A stretch of 64,000 bases of DNA from Myotis daubentonii (Eukaryota; Chordata; Mammalia; Chiroptera; Vespertilionidae), in assembly GCF_963259705.1 (NCBI RefSeq), contig NC_081842.1, positions 65,236,787 through 65,300,786 on the forward strand, read 5' to 3'. This document shows, in pieces, positions 12,030 to 23,775 of the stretch. Both the position numbers and the translations under genes were made by a program. The notes below the pieces were generated by a model, which was given only the letters and a program-made list of their open reading frames with translations, was not told where the DNA came from and made no database searches. Position 1 is the stretch's first letter. Every line of letters begins with the position of its first letter.

Positions 12030-12785
12030 GTATGTTGTGCATCTCTTTGTTGGAGCACTTGCCCACAGGTGGCTGAAAGCAGCTTGACCCGCCCACAAAG
12101 ATTTCTAGAAGTGTCTGGAAATCTATATCAATGACTGGCAGGTGTGGAAATATACTCTAGTGCCTTTACTCAAAAGTGAGGCATAACCCTACAGTTTTTC
12201 AGAACTTTCCTCTGAGATTGACCCAAAGGTGCCTGTGTAGAAAAGAGTTAACAGAGCAGGGCTGAAACTGGTACCTTTAAAAGTGATCAATTACAAGGTT
12301 GGCCCTTGGTGGCATCTGGGAACTTGGATAGTAGGATGGTTTTCACCATTCCCTGATGAGAGTGGCTGTACCTAAACTGTTTGTACCAACAATGTTGTCC
12401 ATGCTGAAAACCTATTGTCTTTCTAGGAGCTTAGGACTTTGGTACATGCTAGGCAGAAGGTACCTATATGACCAGCCCCCAATAAAAGCCTTGAGCCCTG
12501 ACCTTCTAATAAACTCTTTTGATTGTCAACATCTCATATGTGTTGTCACAACTCATTTACTGAAGAAATTTAGTGTCCCTGTGTGACTCCACTGGAAGAG
12601 GACTCTAGAAAGCGTATGCCTGGTTTCCTCTGAACTTCACTCTATACACCCCCCCTTATTTTTTGTTCATTTTGTTTTGTATACTTTCACTGTAATAAAT
12701 CATAGCTGTGAGCACTATTATATACCGAGTTCTGTGAATCTTCCTAGAAAATCATTAATCCTGTGAGTGGTCTTGGGGAACCAAG
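12030..12785 (+). mobile_element. old LTR, family unassigned
   Basis: LTR-like layout: CCCACAGGTGGCTGAAAGCA, then CAATAAAAGCCTTGAGCC, then GTAATAAATCATAGCTGTGA and TGGTCTTGGGGAACC near the end, with two polyadenylation-like motifs. It resembles an ancient mammalian endogenous retrovirus LTR. The ends are uncertain and no internal retroviral sequence is adjacent. Confidence 0.5.
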
Positions 12786-13559
12786 ACGTATTTTCCTGCA
12801 TAGGATCCTGCTGCCTTGCTTGGTGCTACCTCCTTCCCAGTACCATCTCCCTCCTCTCCAAGTTTCCTCAAGAGTTTTCTTAGACTATTTCTTAAAAAGT
12901 CACTTTCACAGTAGTCTTCATCTCAGGATCTACTTCTTGGGATCCTAATCTAAGACAGATTCTGATTATTTCAAGCCTAAGTAACGACTATAATAGGAGG
13001 TTGGGGGTGTTTGATCTTACTGTTCAAATCTTGGTCATGTGTTCCTGTCTGTACCAAGAAGAAAAGGGCCTTTCACCAGATGTAGGAGGAAAGGAGAGTA
13101 GGTACTATACAGACACAAATAATGGCTAACCCACAGATATTATGGCCTTTTCCTAGATCTAAAGACTTATATAGTAACATAATGTGATATTCTTGAGGGA
13201 ATATTCTCATCTGAAAATACCTTTCTCTCCTTTATTGTCCCTTTTTCACAAAGCAAGATTTCATTACTTCACAAGAGCTACAATATCTACAACAGGAAAA
13301 AAATCAAAGACTTGTTGAAATGAAGATGTTTGTGGTTTTCTAAACCTTTCTCATAGCTAAGTGACTTGCATCCTACAGACCAGCTTTTCAGCACCTAACT
13401 CAAGTCTCTGCCTTGGGAAAATGAAAAAATTACTTTTTATCACAAAATGTCAATGGAAACTCTGAGTATTAAATCTATAAAATCCAAAGTTCCATCATGA
13501 ATTTATTGATCTTTTTAAAATAATACTAACTAGGTAGAGTGTCACACCTGACCCAGGCA
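12786..13559. other. no recognised feature
   Basis: No repeat, RNA gene or plausible coding block recognised. Confidence 0.4.
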
Positions 13560-14912
13560 TCCCATATCCATAAGCATTTTCTCAATAGGTGTTTCTTATC
13601 TTTCAAAAATTTATTTCTGGAACATATTTTTGCTTGTTAGTATTATTTTTTCTTAAGATTTCTTTTAACCAATTTTTAAAGAGTATCTATGTATATAAAA
13701 GGCTAATATGCAAACTGTTCCCTCGAGAGTTCAACTGGGAGACTGGGAGTTTGATCACTTGTTATGATGTGCACTAACCACCAGGGGGTGGCACAGAATG
13801 AAGGCCCTGGCCAGCAGCTGGAAGGCCCTGATTGCTAGCCAGGCCTAGGGACCTTACCCATGCATGAATTTCGTGCACCAGGCCTGTAGTATGATTATAA
13901 AAGAAATACATTCATATTGAAAAAATTTTAAAAATGCAGATATGTGCAAAATGCAAGTAAAAGTCATTCATAATCCTACCTACCAGAGGTAAGCATTGTG
14001 GCTTTTAAATGAATATATATGTATTTGCTTACCAAAAAAGAGGCTCATCTAACTAACACCATCCTGTCGTTCAATTTTTCACTAAAAATATGTCACAAGC
14101 ATCATCCTAGGTCATAAAACTGCTCAGAAATCTACCTCACTTGGCATATAGTATTTCATGTTATGACTATCACCATTTATTTAACTATTTCTATATTAAT
14201 AGTGGCATTTAGGTTACTTCCAGTTTTCCACTACCCAAACAATTATGCAGTAAAATATCACAGCACATATTTCTTTAAGAATTGTGGTAGTGTTACTGTT
14301 GGATAAACTCCTACAGTAATTGGCTGTAGGATGATTGGCTGACTCAAAATATATGTAAATTTACATTTTTTTTAAATAATTTCAAAATTGGTGCAAAAGA
14401 GTCTAGACCCACTTAAGCCCTTCACTATTGCACAAAAGTACCAATTTCTGTACCTTCACCAAAATCAAGTATTTTAAATCTCTAGAAACTTTTCCAACAT
14501 AATAAGAAAAGTATCTTATACTTTTAATTTGCATGTTTTGATAAGTAGTGACTTTGAATATCTTTTCAGCTGTCTGTTGGTCATTTATATGTCTATCTCA
14601 ATATATTATCTTTTCACAAAATTTTCCTATTTTAAAATTAATCACTTTTTTTCTAATAGTAGTACTTTATACATTTTGTATTTTAACCCTTTATCGGTCA
14701 TATAAACTACAATATTTTTCCTATTTTCATTTGTTCTTTATTGTGATGTAAAGTTTTTTATTGCAGACTCTAAAATGCTTCTGTTATTCAATTCGTTCAT
14801 TTTACTCATATTGTTTTTCACTTTATTATCATGTTAATAAGGTCTTTCCCACCTCCATATTAAAAAAATATTTTCCTGTATTTATAACAAAACTAATATA
14901 ATGCATGCATCT
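13560..14912 (-). mobile_element. ancient L1 fragment, antisense
   Basis: Diverged antisense L1 3' end: GGCATTTAGGTTACTTCCAG, TTGCACAAAAGTACCAATTT, TAATTTGCATGTTTTGATAA, TTTTAACCCTTTATCGGTCA. It is split by a small Helitron at 13686-13889. The boundaries are approximate. Confidence 0.6.
13686..13889 (+). mobile_element. short HeliBat-type Helitron
   Basis: The 5' end is TCTATGTATATAAAAGGCTA, followed by ATGCAAAC. The 3' end is TTTCGTGCACCAGGCCTGTAG. The flanking host bases are A and T. At 204 bp it is the smallest complete Helitron here. It carries a CTCF-like core with two changes at 13771-13794. Confidence 0.92.
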
Positions 14913-15404
14913 TTCTCTATGCATCACTTTATTTCTACTTTGAACTTCAGCTTTAAAATGTGTCCCTTATCATCAAATCTCACTTAATCATCACTTAGTC
15001 TTGCTAAGTACATTTCTTTCCTTTCATCTTTGCTCAAAGCCAATCCTCCATTCTCATAAATTCCTTATCTGAATTGTACCCAATTTACCTAATTGGTTCT
15101 TCTCTATCCATCTAAGGCTTGAGGGAGTAAGCATGCTTTTCAAGTGCAGATTCATTACTTACATGCAGAAGATGAGTTTTGCCCTTTTCACATAATGTTT
15201 TCCTTTCCAACTAAATTAACGGGGACCATGTTTCTTGTCCTATTACACAAAAATTCCAATTTGCACTCATGTTTCTATGTTGCCTTTCTAATGAATCAAG
15301 TATGCCCCAAATTGAAGCACTCTCCCCTGCCTCTACTTTTGTCCTCACCTCAATTGGGTTCCCCCTGTTGGCTTCCTTATTGGTATTAATAGCATCTACT
15401 TACT
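14913..15404. other. no firmly recognised feature
   Basis: Pyrimidine-rich DNA that may include worn L2 sequence, too diverged to call. Confidence 0.35.
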
Positions 15405-15850
15405 AGATACATTCATTTCCTAGAGCTGCCATAACAAAGAACTGAAAACTTGATGGCTTAAACAACAGAAATGTATTATCTCACAGGCTAGGAGTCCAAA
15501 ACCAAGGTGCCAACACGGTCAGTTTCTTCTGATGGCTCTGGGGGAGGAGTCTGTTCCATGCCTCTCTCCTAGCTGCAGGTGAGTTGCTGAAGATCTTTGG
15601 CATTCCTTGGCTTATGGAATCATCACCCCTATCTGTGCCTTCATCTTCATATGGTGTTCACCATGTGAGTAGTCTGTGTCCAAATTTCCCCTTTTTTATG
15701 ATAGTACCAATCATATTGCTTAGGGACCTTCATCTTAACCAGTTACATTTATAACAACCTTATTACCAGAAAGGTCATATTCTAAGGTATTACAATAGAT
15801 TTAAATATGTAAATTATGGTTGGGGTTTTAACCTATAGCACATAGGTTTA
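15405..15850 (-). mobile_element. MLT1-type LTR (ERVL-MaLR), antisense
   Basis: The + strand carries the reverse complement of an MLT1-like LTR: TTCCTAGAGCTGCCATAACA, GGCTTAAACAACAGAAATGT, ATTCCTTGGCTTATGGAATC, GTGTCCAAATTTCCCC, then ACCTTCATCTTAACCAG. Confidence 0.75.
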
Positions 15851-16049
15851 AAGCTCAAAAGCATTTTTGTCATTACGCTTCTATCCATCCACCCCTTGGC
15901 AATATCAGATCATCCCTCAAGTCCTATACAATGTCCCATTATCATCCTTACCTTTTTAGCCAATAGTTCAGGTTCTCATTACCCATTCTTGAACTAGTAT
16001 AAAAGCCTCCTATTTTCCATTTCTCGGTTTATCCTACTTTATGGAAATA

Positions 16050-16890
16050 CTAGAGGCCTGGTGCACAAAAATTTGTGCACTCGGCGGGGGGCGGGGGGGG
16101 GGGGTCCCTCAGCCTGTCCTGTGCCCTCTCTCAGTCTGGGACCCCTCGGGAGAAAACGACCTATTGGCTTAGGCCTGCTCCCGGTGGCAGAGGGCAGGCC
16201 TAATCCCTAGGTGCAGCCCCTGGTCGGGCTCAGAGCAGGACCGATTGGGGAATTGGGGCGCCGCCCCCTGTCATACACAGAGCAGGGTGGATTGGGAGGT
16301 TGCGATGCCACCCTCAGTCACTCTCAGGGTAGGACCGATTGGGGGTTTGGGGCACCGCCCCCTATCACACTCAAGGTAGGGTCAATGGGGAGGTTGCGGT
16401 GCCACCCCCTGTCACGCACAGAGCAGGGCCAATCAGGGGGTTGGGGAGCTGCCCCCTGTCACTCACAGAGCAAGGCCCATCAGGGGGTTGGGGAGCTCCC
16501 CCCTGTCATGCACAGAGCAGGGCCGATCAGGGGGTTGGGGTGCCGCCACTCTCACACTCAGGGCAGGGCCAATGGGGAGGTTATGGCTCTACCCTGTCAC
16601 ACACAGAACAGGGCCCGTGGGGTGGGAGGGTTGGGGCGCTGCATCCTGTCACACACAGAGCCGCAGGGCGATCAAGAGGTTGGGGAGCTCCCCCCTATCA
16701 GGCACAGAGCAGGGCTGATCAGGGGGTTGGGGCACCTTCCCGTGTCAGGAACAGAGCAGGGCCGATAGGGAGGTTATGGCCCTGCCCCCTGTCACACACA
16801 GAGCCACAGGGCGATCAGGGGGTTTGGGTGCTGCCCCCTGTCATGCTGATCCCGGTGCTGGCAGGCATATTACCTTTTTACTATATAGAA
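16050..16890 (-). mobile_element. HeliBat-type Helitron (copy C) with internal minisatellite
   Basis: It begins CTAGAGGCCTGGTGCACAAA, with an inverted repeat GTGCAC...GTGCAC at 16061-16080, and ends with GCATATTACCTTTTTACTAT then ATAGAA. Most of its length is a 47-bp tandem repeat. It is G-rich on the + strand (long G run at 16085-16104). No replication or helicase domain is present, so it is non-autonomous. Confidence 0.88.
16222..16851. repeat. 47-bp minisatellite, about 13 units, inside Helitron C
   Basis: Units begin CAGAGCAGGGCC(G/A)ATCAGG and end GCCCCCTGTCA-like. Most are 47 bp, with a few changed by small indels. Because 47 is not a multiple of 3, the same peptide pattern rotates through all three + frames. 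This explains the overlapping open frames at 16211-16768, 16339-16893 and 16488-16718, which I do not consider genes. Confidence 0.9.
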
Positions 16891-17529
16891 TAGAGGCCTG
16901 GTGCATGGGTGGGGGCTGCCTGGTTTGCCCTGAAGGGTGTCCCGGATCAGGGTGGGGGTCCCCACTGGGGTGCCTGGCCAGCCTGGATGAGGGGATGATG
17001 GCGGTTTGCAGCTGGTCACACACCCTTCAGGGCGAGGGTCCCCACTGGAGTGCCTGGCCAGTCTAGGTGAGGGGCTGAGGGCTGTTTTCAGGCTGGGACT
17101 GAAGCTCCCAACTGCTCCTTTTTTTCTTTTATTTCTTTTTTTATTCTGAGCCAGCTTTAGCTCTGAGGCTCCAGCTCTTAGGCCTCCGCTCCTGAAAGCA
17201 GGTATCTGGTTTGTTTAGGTTCTACAATCGAAACTCTGTATCAACTCCAGGTCTGAGATCCTGGCTAGCTGAAAGCTGGTTTCTGGGGTTTTGTTTAGCT
17301 TCTATTTTTGTAACTATGTTTCAAACTGCCAGCTCAGAGGCCTGCAGCTGCAGGCGGGGAACGTTGGAGTCCTCCATCACTGAAGCAAGCAAGCCTCATG
17401 TTAGTTTCAAGCTGCCTGGCTGCCGGCCGCCATCTTGGCTGGCAGTTAATTTGCATATCACCCTGATTAGTCAATGGGAAGGGTAGCGGTTGTACGCCAA
17501 TTACCATGTTTCTCTTTTATTAGATAGGA
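16891..17529 (-). mobile_element. HeliBat-type Helitron (copy D), head-to-tail with copy C
   Basis: It starts TAGAGGCCTGGTGCATGGGT directly after copy C's 5' end, and ends CCATGTTTCTCTTTTATTAG then ATAGGA, the reverse complement of a TCCTATCTAATAAAAG 5' terminus. The 5' part on the minus strand holds ATGCAAAT and an AAGATGGCGGCC block. The internal copies near 16935 and 17030 (CCCCACTGGGGTGCCTGGCC and CCCCACTGGAGTGCCTGGCC) form a short repeat. Confidence 0.88.
17426..17439 (-). promoter_or_regulatory. YY1-like motif in Helitron D
   Basis: GCCGCCATCTTGGC on the + strand is the reverse complement of a consensus YY1 site (AAGATGGCGGC). The motif is seen directly; occupancy is not shown. The octamer ATTTGCAT follows at 17449-17456. 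Confidence 0.6.
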
Positions 17530-17640
17530 TATTGATCCTCTTAACTTACAGCTGGTAAATTTTCAGTAACTTTTCATAATCTATAAAATAAAATGTAAGT
17601 AGCTTCCCAGACACTAGTTCTTAGCCTTGTCTGCCCTACA

Positions 17641-18595
17641 AGCAAAGCCTGAGATCATGAATGAAATCCATGTACCTGAATTTTGGAAGAGATCATGAAA
17701 AACATAACTGTGGTCTGAGAAGAGTGAAGCCAGAAAGAAGGAAATGCTAATTCAAGCATGTGTTACTGAGCAGGTTAGTATTATGGGCAACTGTAGTTTG
17801 ATCCAATTTTCTTGGGGACTGCCTGAGGAAACATGCAGAAATTCCCAACTGACAGGTAAAAAAGGAGATATTTATCTGCAAACTCTCAATCCTCCATCCC
17901 CTACTGATCAAAAATTGCCCTATACACTGTGTTGGGCTGAGTAGCTTCTGCAGGCAGCACCATGGGGCATAGGAGCCCCAGATCAGGAAGTAAGAGATAG
18001 GTGGAGGAGCCAACTTGAGGTGCTATCAGGTTATTCCTTTGGGCAGCTGGTTCCTGGAGCAATGTCTCTAGTATACAGGGAGGCCAGCATGATATGAGGT
18101 AGAGCATTAGGGGTTTTAAATACTAGTGGAAAGAAATGCAGGCTTTGTCTTGAAATCAGAGTTATGTATCTCTAAAACTCCTATATATAATCTCTGCAGG
18201 GAGACCTCAGATGAAATTGTCCTTTCTAGCATAGAAAAAAGATGGCCAGTTTCCTGGGGCAAATTTTGAAAGCTTTGTTTGCCACTGCCAACAATGAACA
18301 TATGGAGTTCATGTCATTGATGTTGGTGAGGTCTTTATAAGAAATAGAGAAGCTGTGTTCTTTATAAGAATGAGACAAGGAAGAGATGTGGGTAATTAGA
18401 TGAGAAAAGATGATTTGTTCTCTTTTGGGAAATGTTGAGTTAGAAATGCCACAGGGCAGTTCAGATGGCAATGTTCATCAGACAGTGAGGAATTAGAGTT
18501 TAGGAGCTTAGGTAAGGTCTGGAACTGAAAACTAGAAAGCCATCTGTAAGTATTTCTTAATAAAAAAAAATGTCAGAAACATGGTTGACATTATT

Positions 18596-18637
<42 letters not shown>

Positions 18638-19149
18638 TAAGCCAAATAAAATAACTTAAGTAACATTTGTATTTTTAGTTTGGAAAGATGAAATATCAGA
18701 GAATGAGTCATAAGATAGATGAAGTAATTAGGGGAATCAAACGAGATTGCTCACGGAAGTCAAGAAAAAAGAGAATTTTAAGGAGGAGGAAGAGCTGCAA
18801 AGAGGCTAAAAGAACTGAGTGTAAATAAGTCTGCAGTTGTGGGCTGTCTGTGCTGGTAAACCAAGGGGATTGTTGGAGTAAATATCTAGCTGATTGCATA
18901 AAACATGTGTTGAATGCCTGCCAAGTACTCAGTACTGTGCTACTCCACAGTTCATGTGTCCTTTCAAGAATCTTTTATTATATTTGGGAATATAACATAT
19001 CAAATAACAACACAATAAAATTATGTCTTCTTACATTTTAGAGATTGAGAGAGTTGTATAGTATCCATTGTATAAAAGTTCCATAATTTTTTAAGGAAAC
19101 TTTTTTATCTTAAGGTATTTGGAGAGTAAAATGCAATTGTTAAAGAAAA
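17641..19149. other. mostly unassigned; (GA)n at 18602-18635
   Basis: 17745-18110 looks like an old LTR or MER-type repeat (GGGCAACTGTAGTTTGATCC, GCTGAGTAGCTTCTGCAGGC, GGTTATTCCTTTGGGCAGC), but I cannot name it. The rest shows no recognised gene or repeat apart from the GA microsatellite. Confidence 0.4.
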
Positions 19150-21460
19150 TAATACAGTGAGATCCTGTGTGCCTTTTATCCAATCTTCCTCAATGCTAAT
19201 AATAATTATCCAATCTCCCCCAATGCTAATAAAGCTATAGTACAATCTCACAACCAGAATATTGACATTAATACAGTCAATATAAAGAACATTCCTATTC
19301 CTGAGTAGATATAAAAAAAAAAATTAATCGAAAGGATTTACCACAACTTGTTTAACCATTCACCATTTGGGTAATTTACAGTTTTGTTCAGTATAAGTAA
19401 AGCTACAATAAACATTAGCATACAGGTTTTTATATGAACACTAGGGGCCCAGTGCATGAATTCGTGTACCTTGAAGGGAACTGTGGGTCGTGAGGCTGCA
19501 ATGGGCACAGGGACAGGTCTCAGCCCAGCCCCTCCCACCGCAGCCCCTGGTACCCTGTCTGCAGGCAACCCTGCTCTAGCTGCCGCAGCTCCCACACACT
19601 GACAGCGCTGGCCCTGCTCACACCCACTGATGGCAGGGAGCAATTGGGGCCAGTGCCATCAGCGGGTGCCAGCGGAGCTGGTACCTTCAGTGGGTGCAAG
19701 TGGCGGCTGCTGCCCCAATTGCCCCTTAAAAGCAGAGGGAGGTGGAGAAGCCCTCAGTGGCATTTGGGGCTGGCAGTGGCTGCTTGCACCCACTGATGAC
19801 ACCAAGCAATCAGGCCTGGCACCAAGTGCCAGCAGCGGGTGCGAGTGGCATCTCCAGTGCTAGCGATGGGTGTGAGCAGGGTTGGTGCTAGCAGTGAGTG
19901 CAAGCAGCGGCTCTGGTGCTGGCAGCAGGTGCGAGCACCGGGCCGGACAGCAGCATGTGGGAGCAAAGAATTCTCAGTAACCATCAGAGGCTCAACCCGA
20001 TGACAGCGACCAGCACCCTGTCTTGGTCTGGCACCCTGATCACCTGCTCCACCATCCCGCTGCGGCCAATGCCTGCCATGTTTTGTGTGCACCCCTAGTG
20101 GTCAGCGCATGTCATAGCGACTGGTTGTTCAGTTGTTTGGCTGTTCTGCTGTTCAGTCTATTTGCATATTAGCCTTTTATTATATAGAATGCTTTCATTT
20201 CTCTGGGATAAATGCCCAAGTTCACAATTACTGGTCACCTGGCAGTTGCATGTTTAGTTTTTAAAGAAATCGCCAAACTGAGTTTTATATTCTCACCAGC
20301 AATGTATGAGGGATTCCAGTTTATCATATCCTTGCTAGCATTTGGTTTTACCACCATATTTTACTGTAGCCATTCTAATAGATATGTAGTGATACCTCAC
20401 TGTGGCTTCAATTTGCATTTTCATAATTGCTAATGATGTTAAACATGCTTATTTTTAATCTAAAATCTTGACTGAAATGACTTTTCATGTCTTTTGCCCA
20501 CATTCTAATTGAACTGTTTACTTTTAGATTGTTGGATTTTGAGAGTTTCTTATATATTCCAGATACCACATGTGGATGTGTGATTTGCAATATTTTCTTC
20601 CACTTTGTAGTATGTCTTCTCATACACTTAACAGAGTCTTCTGTAGATCAAAAGGTTTTCATTTTTTTTTAAATTATTAGATAAGGTATTACAAATGTGT
20701 CCTCATCCCCCCCAAAAAGGTTTTCATTTTGACGAAGTACAATTTATTGATTTTTTGCCTTTTAGGGTTATGCTTTGGTGTCAAGTATAAGAACTCTGAC
20801 TAGCCCTAGATCCTGAATATTTTCTTGTATATTTACTTCTGAAAGTGTTATGTGTTTGTATTTAACATTTAAGTCGATGATGCATTTTGAGTTATTTTTT
20901 TATAAGGTATGAGGCTTACGTTAAGATTTTCCCCCAGGTTGTTCTAGCACATTTATTGAAAAGGCCATGCTTTCCTACTTTGAATTTTTTCACACTCTTG
21001 TAAAAAATTTGGTGGGTGTATTTTTGTAGGTATATTTCTAGTTTTTCTATTCTATCCATTTATCCAGGTATCTATATAGCCACCAATACCACACTGTCAT
21101 GATTACTATAGCTATATAGTAAGTCTTGAAATTGGGGAGGCTGATTTCTCTTGCTTTCTTCTTTTTTACCCATTCTATTTTCCATGTATATTTTTAAATA
21201 ATCTTCTCTACCTATACACAAAGTGTAATTGGGGTTTTAATAAAAATCCTGTATATCATCTTGGGAAGAATTGACATCTTTATTAAATTGAGTCTTCCAA
21301 TCCATGAGCATAATACATTTATTCATCAGTGTAATGAAGTTTTTCATCATACAAGTCCTGTTCATGTTTTCATAGATTTGCAACTAAACTTGGTTTATTT
21401 TATCTGCAAATTTTATCAGTTTTTGAGCAATTACAAATGATATTTCTTGAAAACATTTAA
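19150..21460 (-). mobile_element. old L1, antisense, split by a Helitron
   Basis: Reverse-complement L1: CACAACCAGAATATTGACAT in the 3' part, then TTCTCTGGGATAAATGCCCA, ATACCTCACTGTGGCTTCAA and TTGAATTTTTTCACACTC-like ORF2 blocks. Many stops. Host A at 19440 and T at 20190 flank the Helitron. Confidence 0.75.
19441..20189 (-). mobile_element. HeliBat-type Helitron (copy E)
   Basis: It begins CTAGGGGCCCAGTGCATGAA and ends ATTTGCATATTAGCCTTTTA then TTATATAGAA. The interior has repeated GGTGC(A/G)AG(T/C)GGC-like units (19680-19940) and a diverged CTCF-like core at 20087-20107. No coding capacity. Confidence 0.9.
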
Positions 21461-22047
21461 AAAAAATAAAACAGCATTTTTAATAGGTGAGTTGGAGGGC
21501 AAGCTGTGGTTAAGGGAGTATTTTCACATTTCAATTCATATGCTTATGCATTGCTTGAAGTTTTGGAAACAAGAATATAATTGAATATTAGTTTAGCAAT
21601 TAAAAATTATATTTCTAAATGTAATTGTTTTCTAATCTAAAACACACAGAATAAGTTTTTAAAATAGTAAATAATCATTATTATTCTATATTCTTTTTTT
21701 CAGTGTTTTCTAATTTTATATCTAATAAGCAATTCCTGAGAAATTTAGAAAATTTGTTGAGTTGTACCTAAACTTGGTTTATTTTATCAGCTAATTCAAT
21801 TAATCAACATCATGCTGGAGTCTTAAAGGGGTACAGAAGGAGTAGACCTCAGATATGTAAAGAACTTGAACATTGTCATTTCCATCCTTACAACATAAAA
21901 AAAGCCTAAAAAATTAAAATTAGGGAGTTTTCTTGGGAAGGCCGATCAAAGTCACAGTGGAAACTGTCACCCTGAAATCCGGAGAGACAGGCAAATATAG
22001 AAAATAACAGCCAATATCATCCTACTTGAAATAAGAGCCACTGAAGC
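21461..22047. other. no recognised feature
   Basis: AT-rich DNA. AAACTTGGTTTATTTTATC occurs at 21387 and again at 21772, a short local repeat with no further alignment. Confidence 0.4.
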
Positions 22048-22055
22048 CAGTAGGG

Positions 22056-22267
22056 CAGCGGTTCTCAACCTGTGGGTCGCAACCCCTTTGGCGGTCGAAT
22101 GACCCTATCACAGGGGTCGCCTAAGACCATCTTGCATATCAGATATTTACATTACGATTCATAACAGTAGTAACATTATAGTTATGAAGTAGCAACGAAA
22201 ATAATTTTATGGTTGCGTCACAACATGAGGAACTATATTTAAAGGGCCAGAAGGTTGAGAACTACTG
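22056..22267. mobile_element. non-autonomous hAT element (URR1-like), 212 bp
   Basis: Terminal inverted repeats CAGCGGTTCTCAACCT and AGGTTGAGAACTACTG. The 8-bp target duplication is CAGTAGGG (22048-22055) and CAGTCGGG (22268-22275), one mismatch. Internal blocks TGTGGGTCGCAACCCCTTTG and GTAGCAACGAAAATAATTTT match the hAT family I know as URR1 in rodents. No transposase. Confidence 0.88.
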
Positions 22268-22275
22268 CAGTCGGG

Positions 22276-22659
22276 ATACTTAAATAGTAATTTTGATAAA
22301 TTGCTGGAAGCTAAGAGAGGACTATTCTGAGTGAGAAACTCTTGGAAGCTATAGTATTGGGGGTGGAGGCATACTTTAATGAGTTTTTACCTCCAGGAAC
22401 ACCAGTAGATGCTCATGGTGGAGACAAGAAGGAAAACAGTCACTTCATTTCTCTGGCAAGGGGAAGGGAAAAGTGACCATTTGTAAAGAAGCCCAGAGCA
22501 TTCTCCATAACAAAGATCTGCTCTCCAATTATATGGTTCATCCAGAGCCATATTTTAGGTGAAAGAGGGACATTTTACCAACCCCAACTGCTTCTACCTT
22601 TTTTGGTCTTATGTAAAGGCTGGGTGGGGAAGTGAGAAGGAAGAAAACTAAGCCAAAGA
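22276..22659. other. no recognised feature
   Basis: No gene or named repeat seen. It may include worn 5' L1 flank. Confidence 0.35.
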
Positions 22660-23522
22660 CAAACAGAAGAAAAGAAATAATAAAGATTAGAGCATAATTC
22701 AATGAAATTGAAAATAGAAAAACAATAGACAAAATCAACACAATAAAAACTAGTTCTTTGAATTGATAAACCTCTAGTTCAGCTAACCAGGAATAAAAAG
22801 ACATAAGACACAAATTATTAGTATCAGAAATAAAAAAGTGTTTAATTATTACTGACCAATTGATAGTAAAAGGATAATAAAGGAATACTATGAACAACTT
22901 TATAATCACACATTTGAAAATTTAGATGAAATGAACCAATTCCTTGAAAGATACAAACAATGAAAGTCAACAAAGAAGAGATAGGTAATCCAAGCTGGCC
23001 TACATCTACTAAAGATATTAAATCAGTAACCTTCCAAAACAGAAAGCACCAGGCTCAGGTGGCTGCATTGGTGAATTCTACCAAGTGTTGAAAGAAGAAA
23101 TTATGCAACACATTCTAGAAATTAGAGGCAGAAATTCAAAGCACTTCCTATTTCATCTATGAGGCCAGCATGACCCTAATACTCAAACCAGATAAAGACA
23201 TAAGAAGAATGGAAAACTACGGACCAACATAGATGCAAAAATCCTCAACAAAATATTAGCAAATCAAATCCAACAATGTAGACAAATAATTTAAAACCAC
23301 AGCCAAAAGGAGTTTTCTCTGGGTGTGCAACACTGGTTCAGCACTTGAAAATCAGTTAATGTAATCCACCACATCAACATGCTAAAGAAGGAAAAAACAC
23401 ATGATCAAAACAATTGATAAAGAAAAGCATTTGATAAAATCCAATATCTATTCATTATTAAAATTCTCAGTAAACTAAGAATAAAGAGAAAGTTCCTCTA
23501 CTTGATAAAGAATATTTACCAA

Positions 23523-23642
23523 GCCCCTGGCAGAGTATCTCAGTTAGTTAAAGTGGTGGTTTGAATCCCAATCAGGGCATATACCCAAGTTGTGGATTCA
23601 ATCCTGGTAGGGGTGCATTGTAGGTGGGAGGCAACAGATTAA

Positions 23643-23687
<45 letters not shown>

Positions 23688-23775
23688 ATCTCTATCTCTA
23701 TCTCTATCTATCTCTATATCTCACTCTCCCTCCCTTCCTCCATACCTTTCTCTGAGATCAAATTTTTTTAAAAGC
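23523..23775 (+). mobile_element. Ves SINE nested in L1
   Basis: GCCCCTGGCAGAGTATCTCA head and GGGAGGCAACAGATTAATG body, then (CT)n and (TCTCTA)n at 23647-23730. The target duplication ATATTTACCAA (23512-23522) and ATATTTACTAA (23776-23786) lies within continuous L1 sequence, so the SINE arrived after the L1. Confidence 0.9.

Larger units (their letters stand above)
15880..17640 (+). mobile_element. L2 fragment split by a Helitron pair
   Basis: Worn L2 3' region. TGAACTAGTATAAAAGCCTC before the Helitrons corresponds to an L2 block, and TTGATCCTCTTAACTTACAG after them continues it. Host A at 16049 and T at 17530 flank the insertion. Confidence 0.45.

Noticed and set aside
16222..16851. Regularly spaced repeats that might suggest a CRISPR array
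   Set aside because: Units are contiguous with no unique spacers, and the genome is a mammal's.
16211..16893. Overlapping 185- and 184-codon repeat-protein frames
   Set aside because: Products of a 47-bp minisatellite that keeps all frames open; the repeat period, not selection, explains them.
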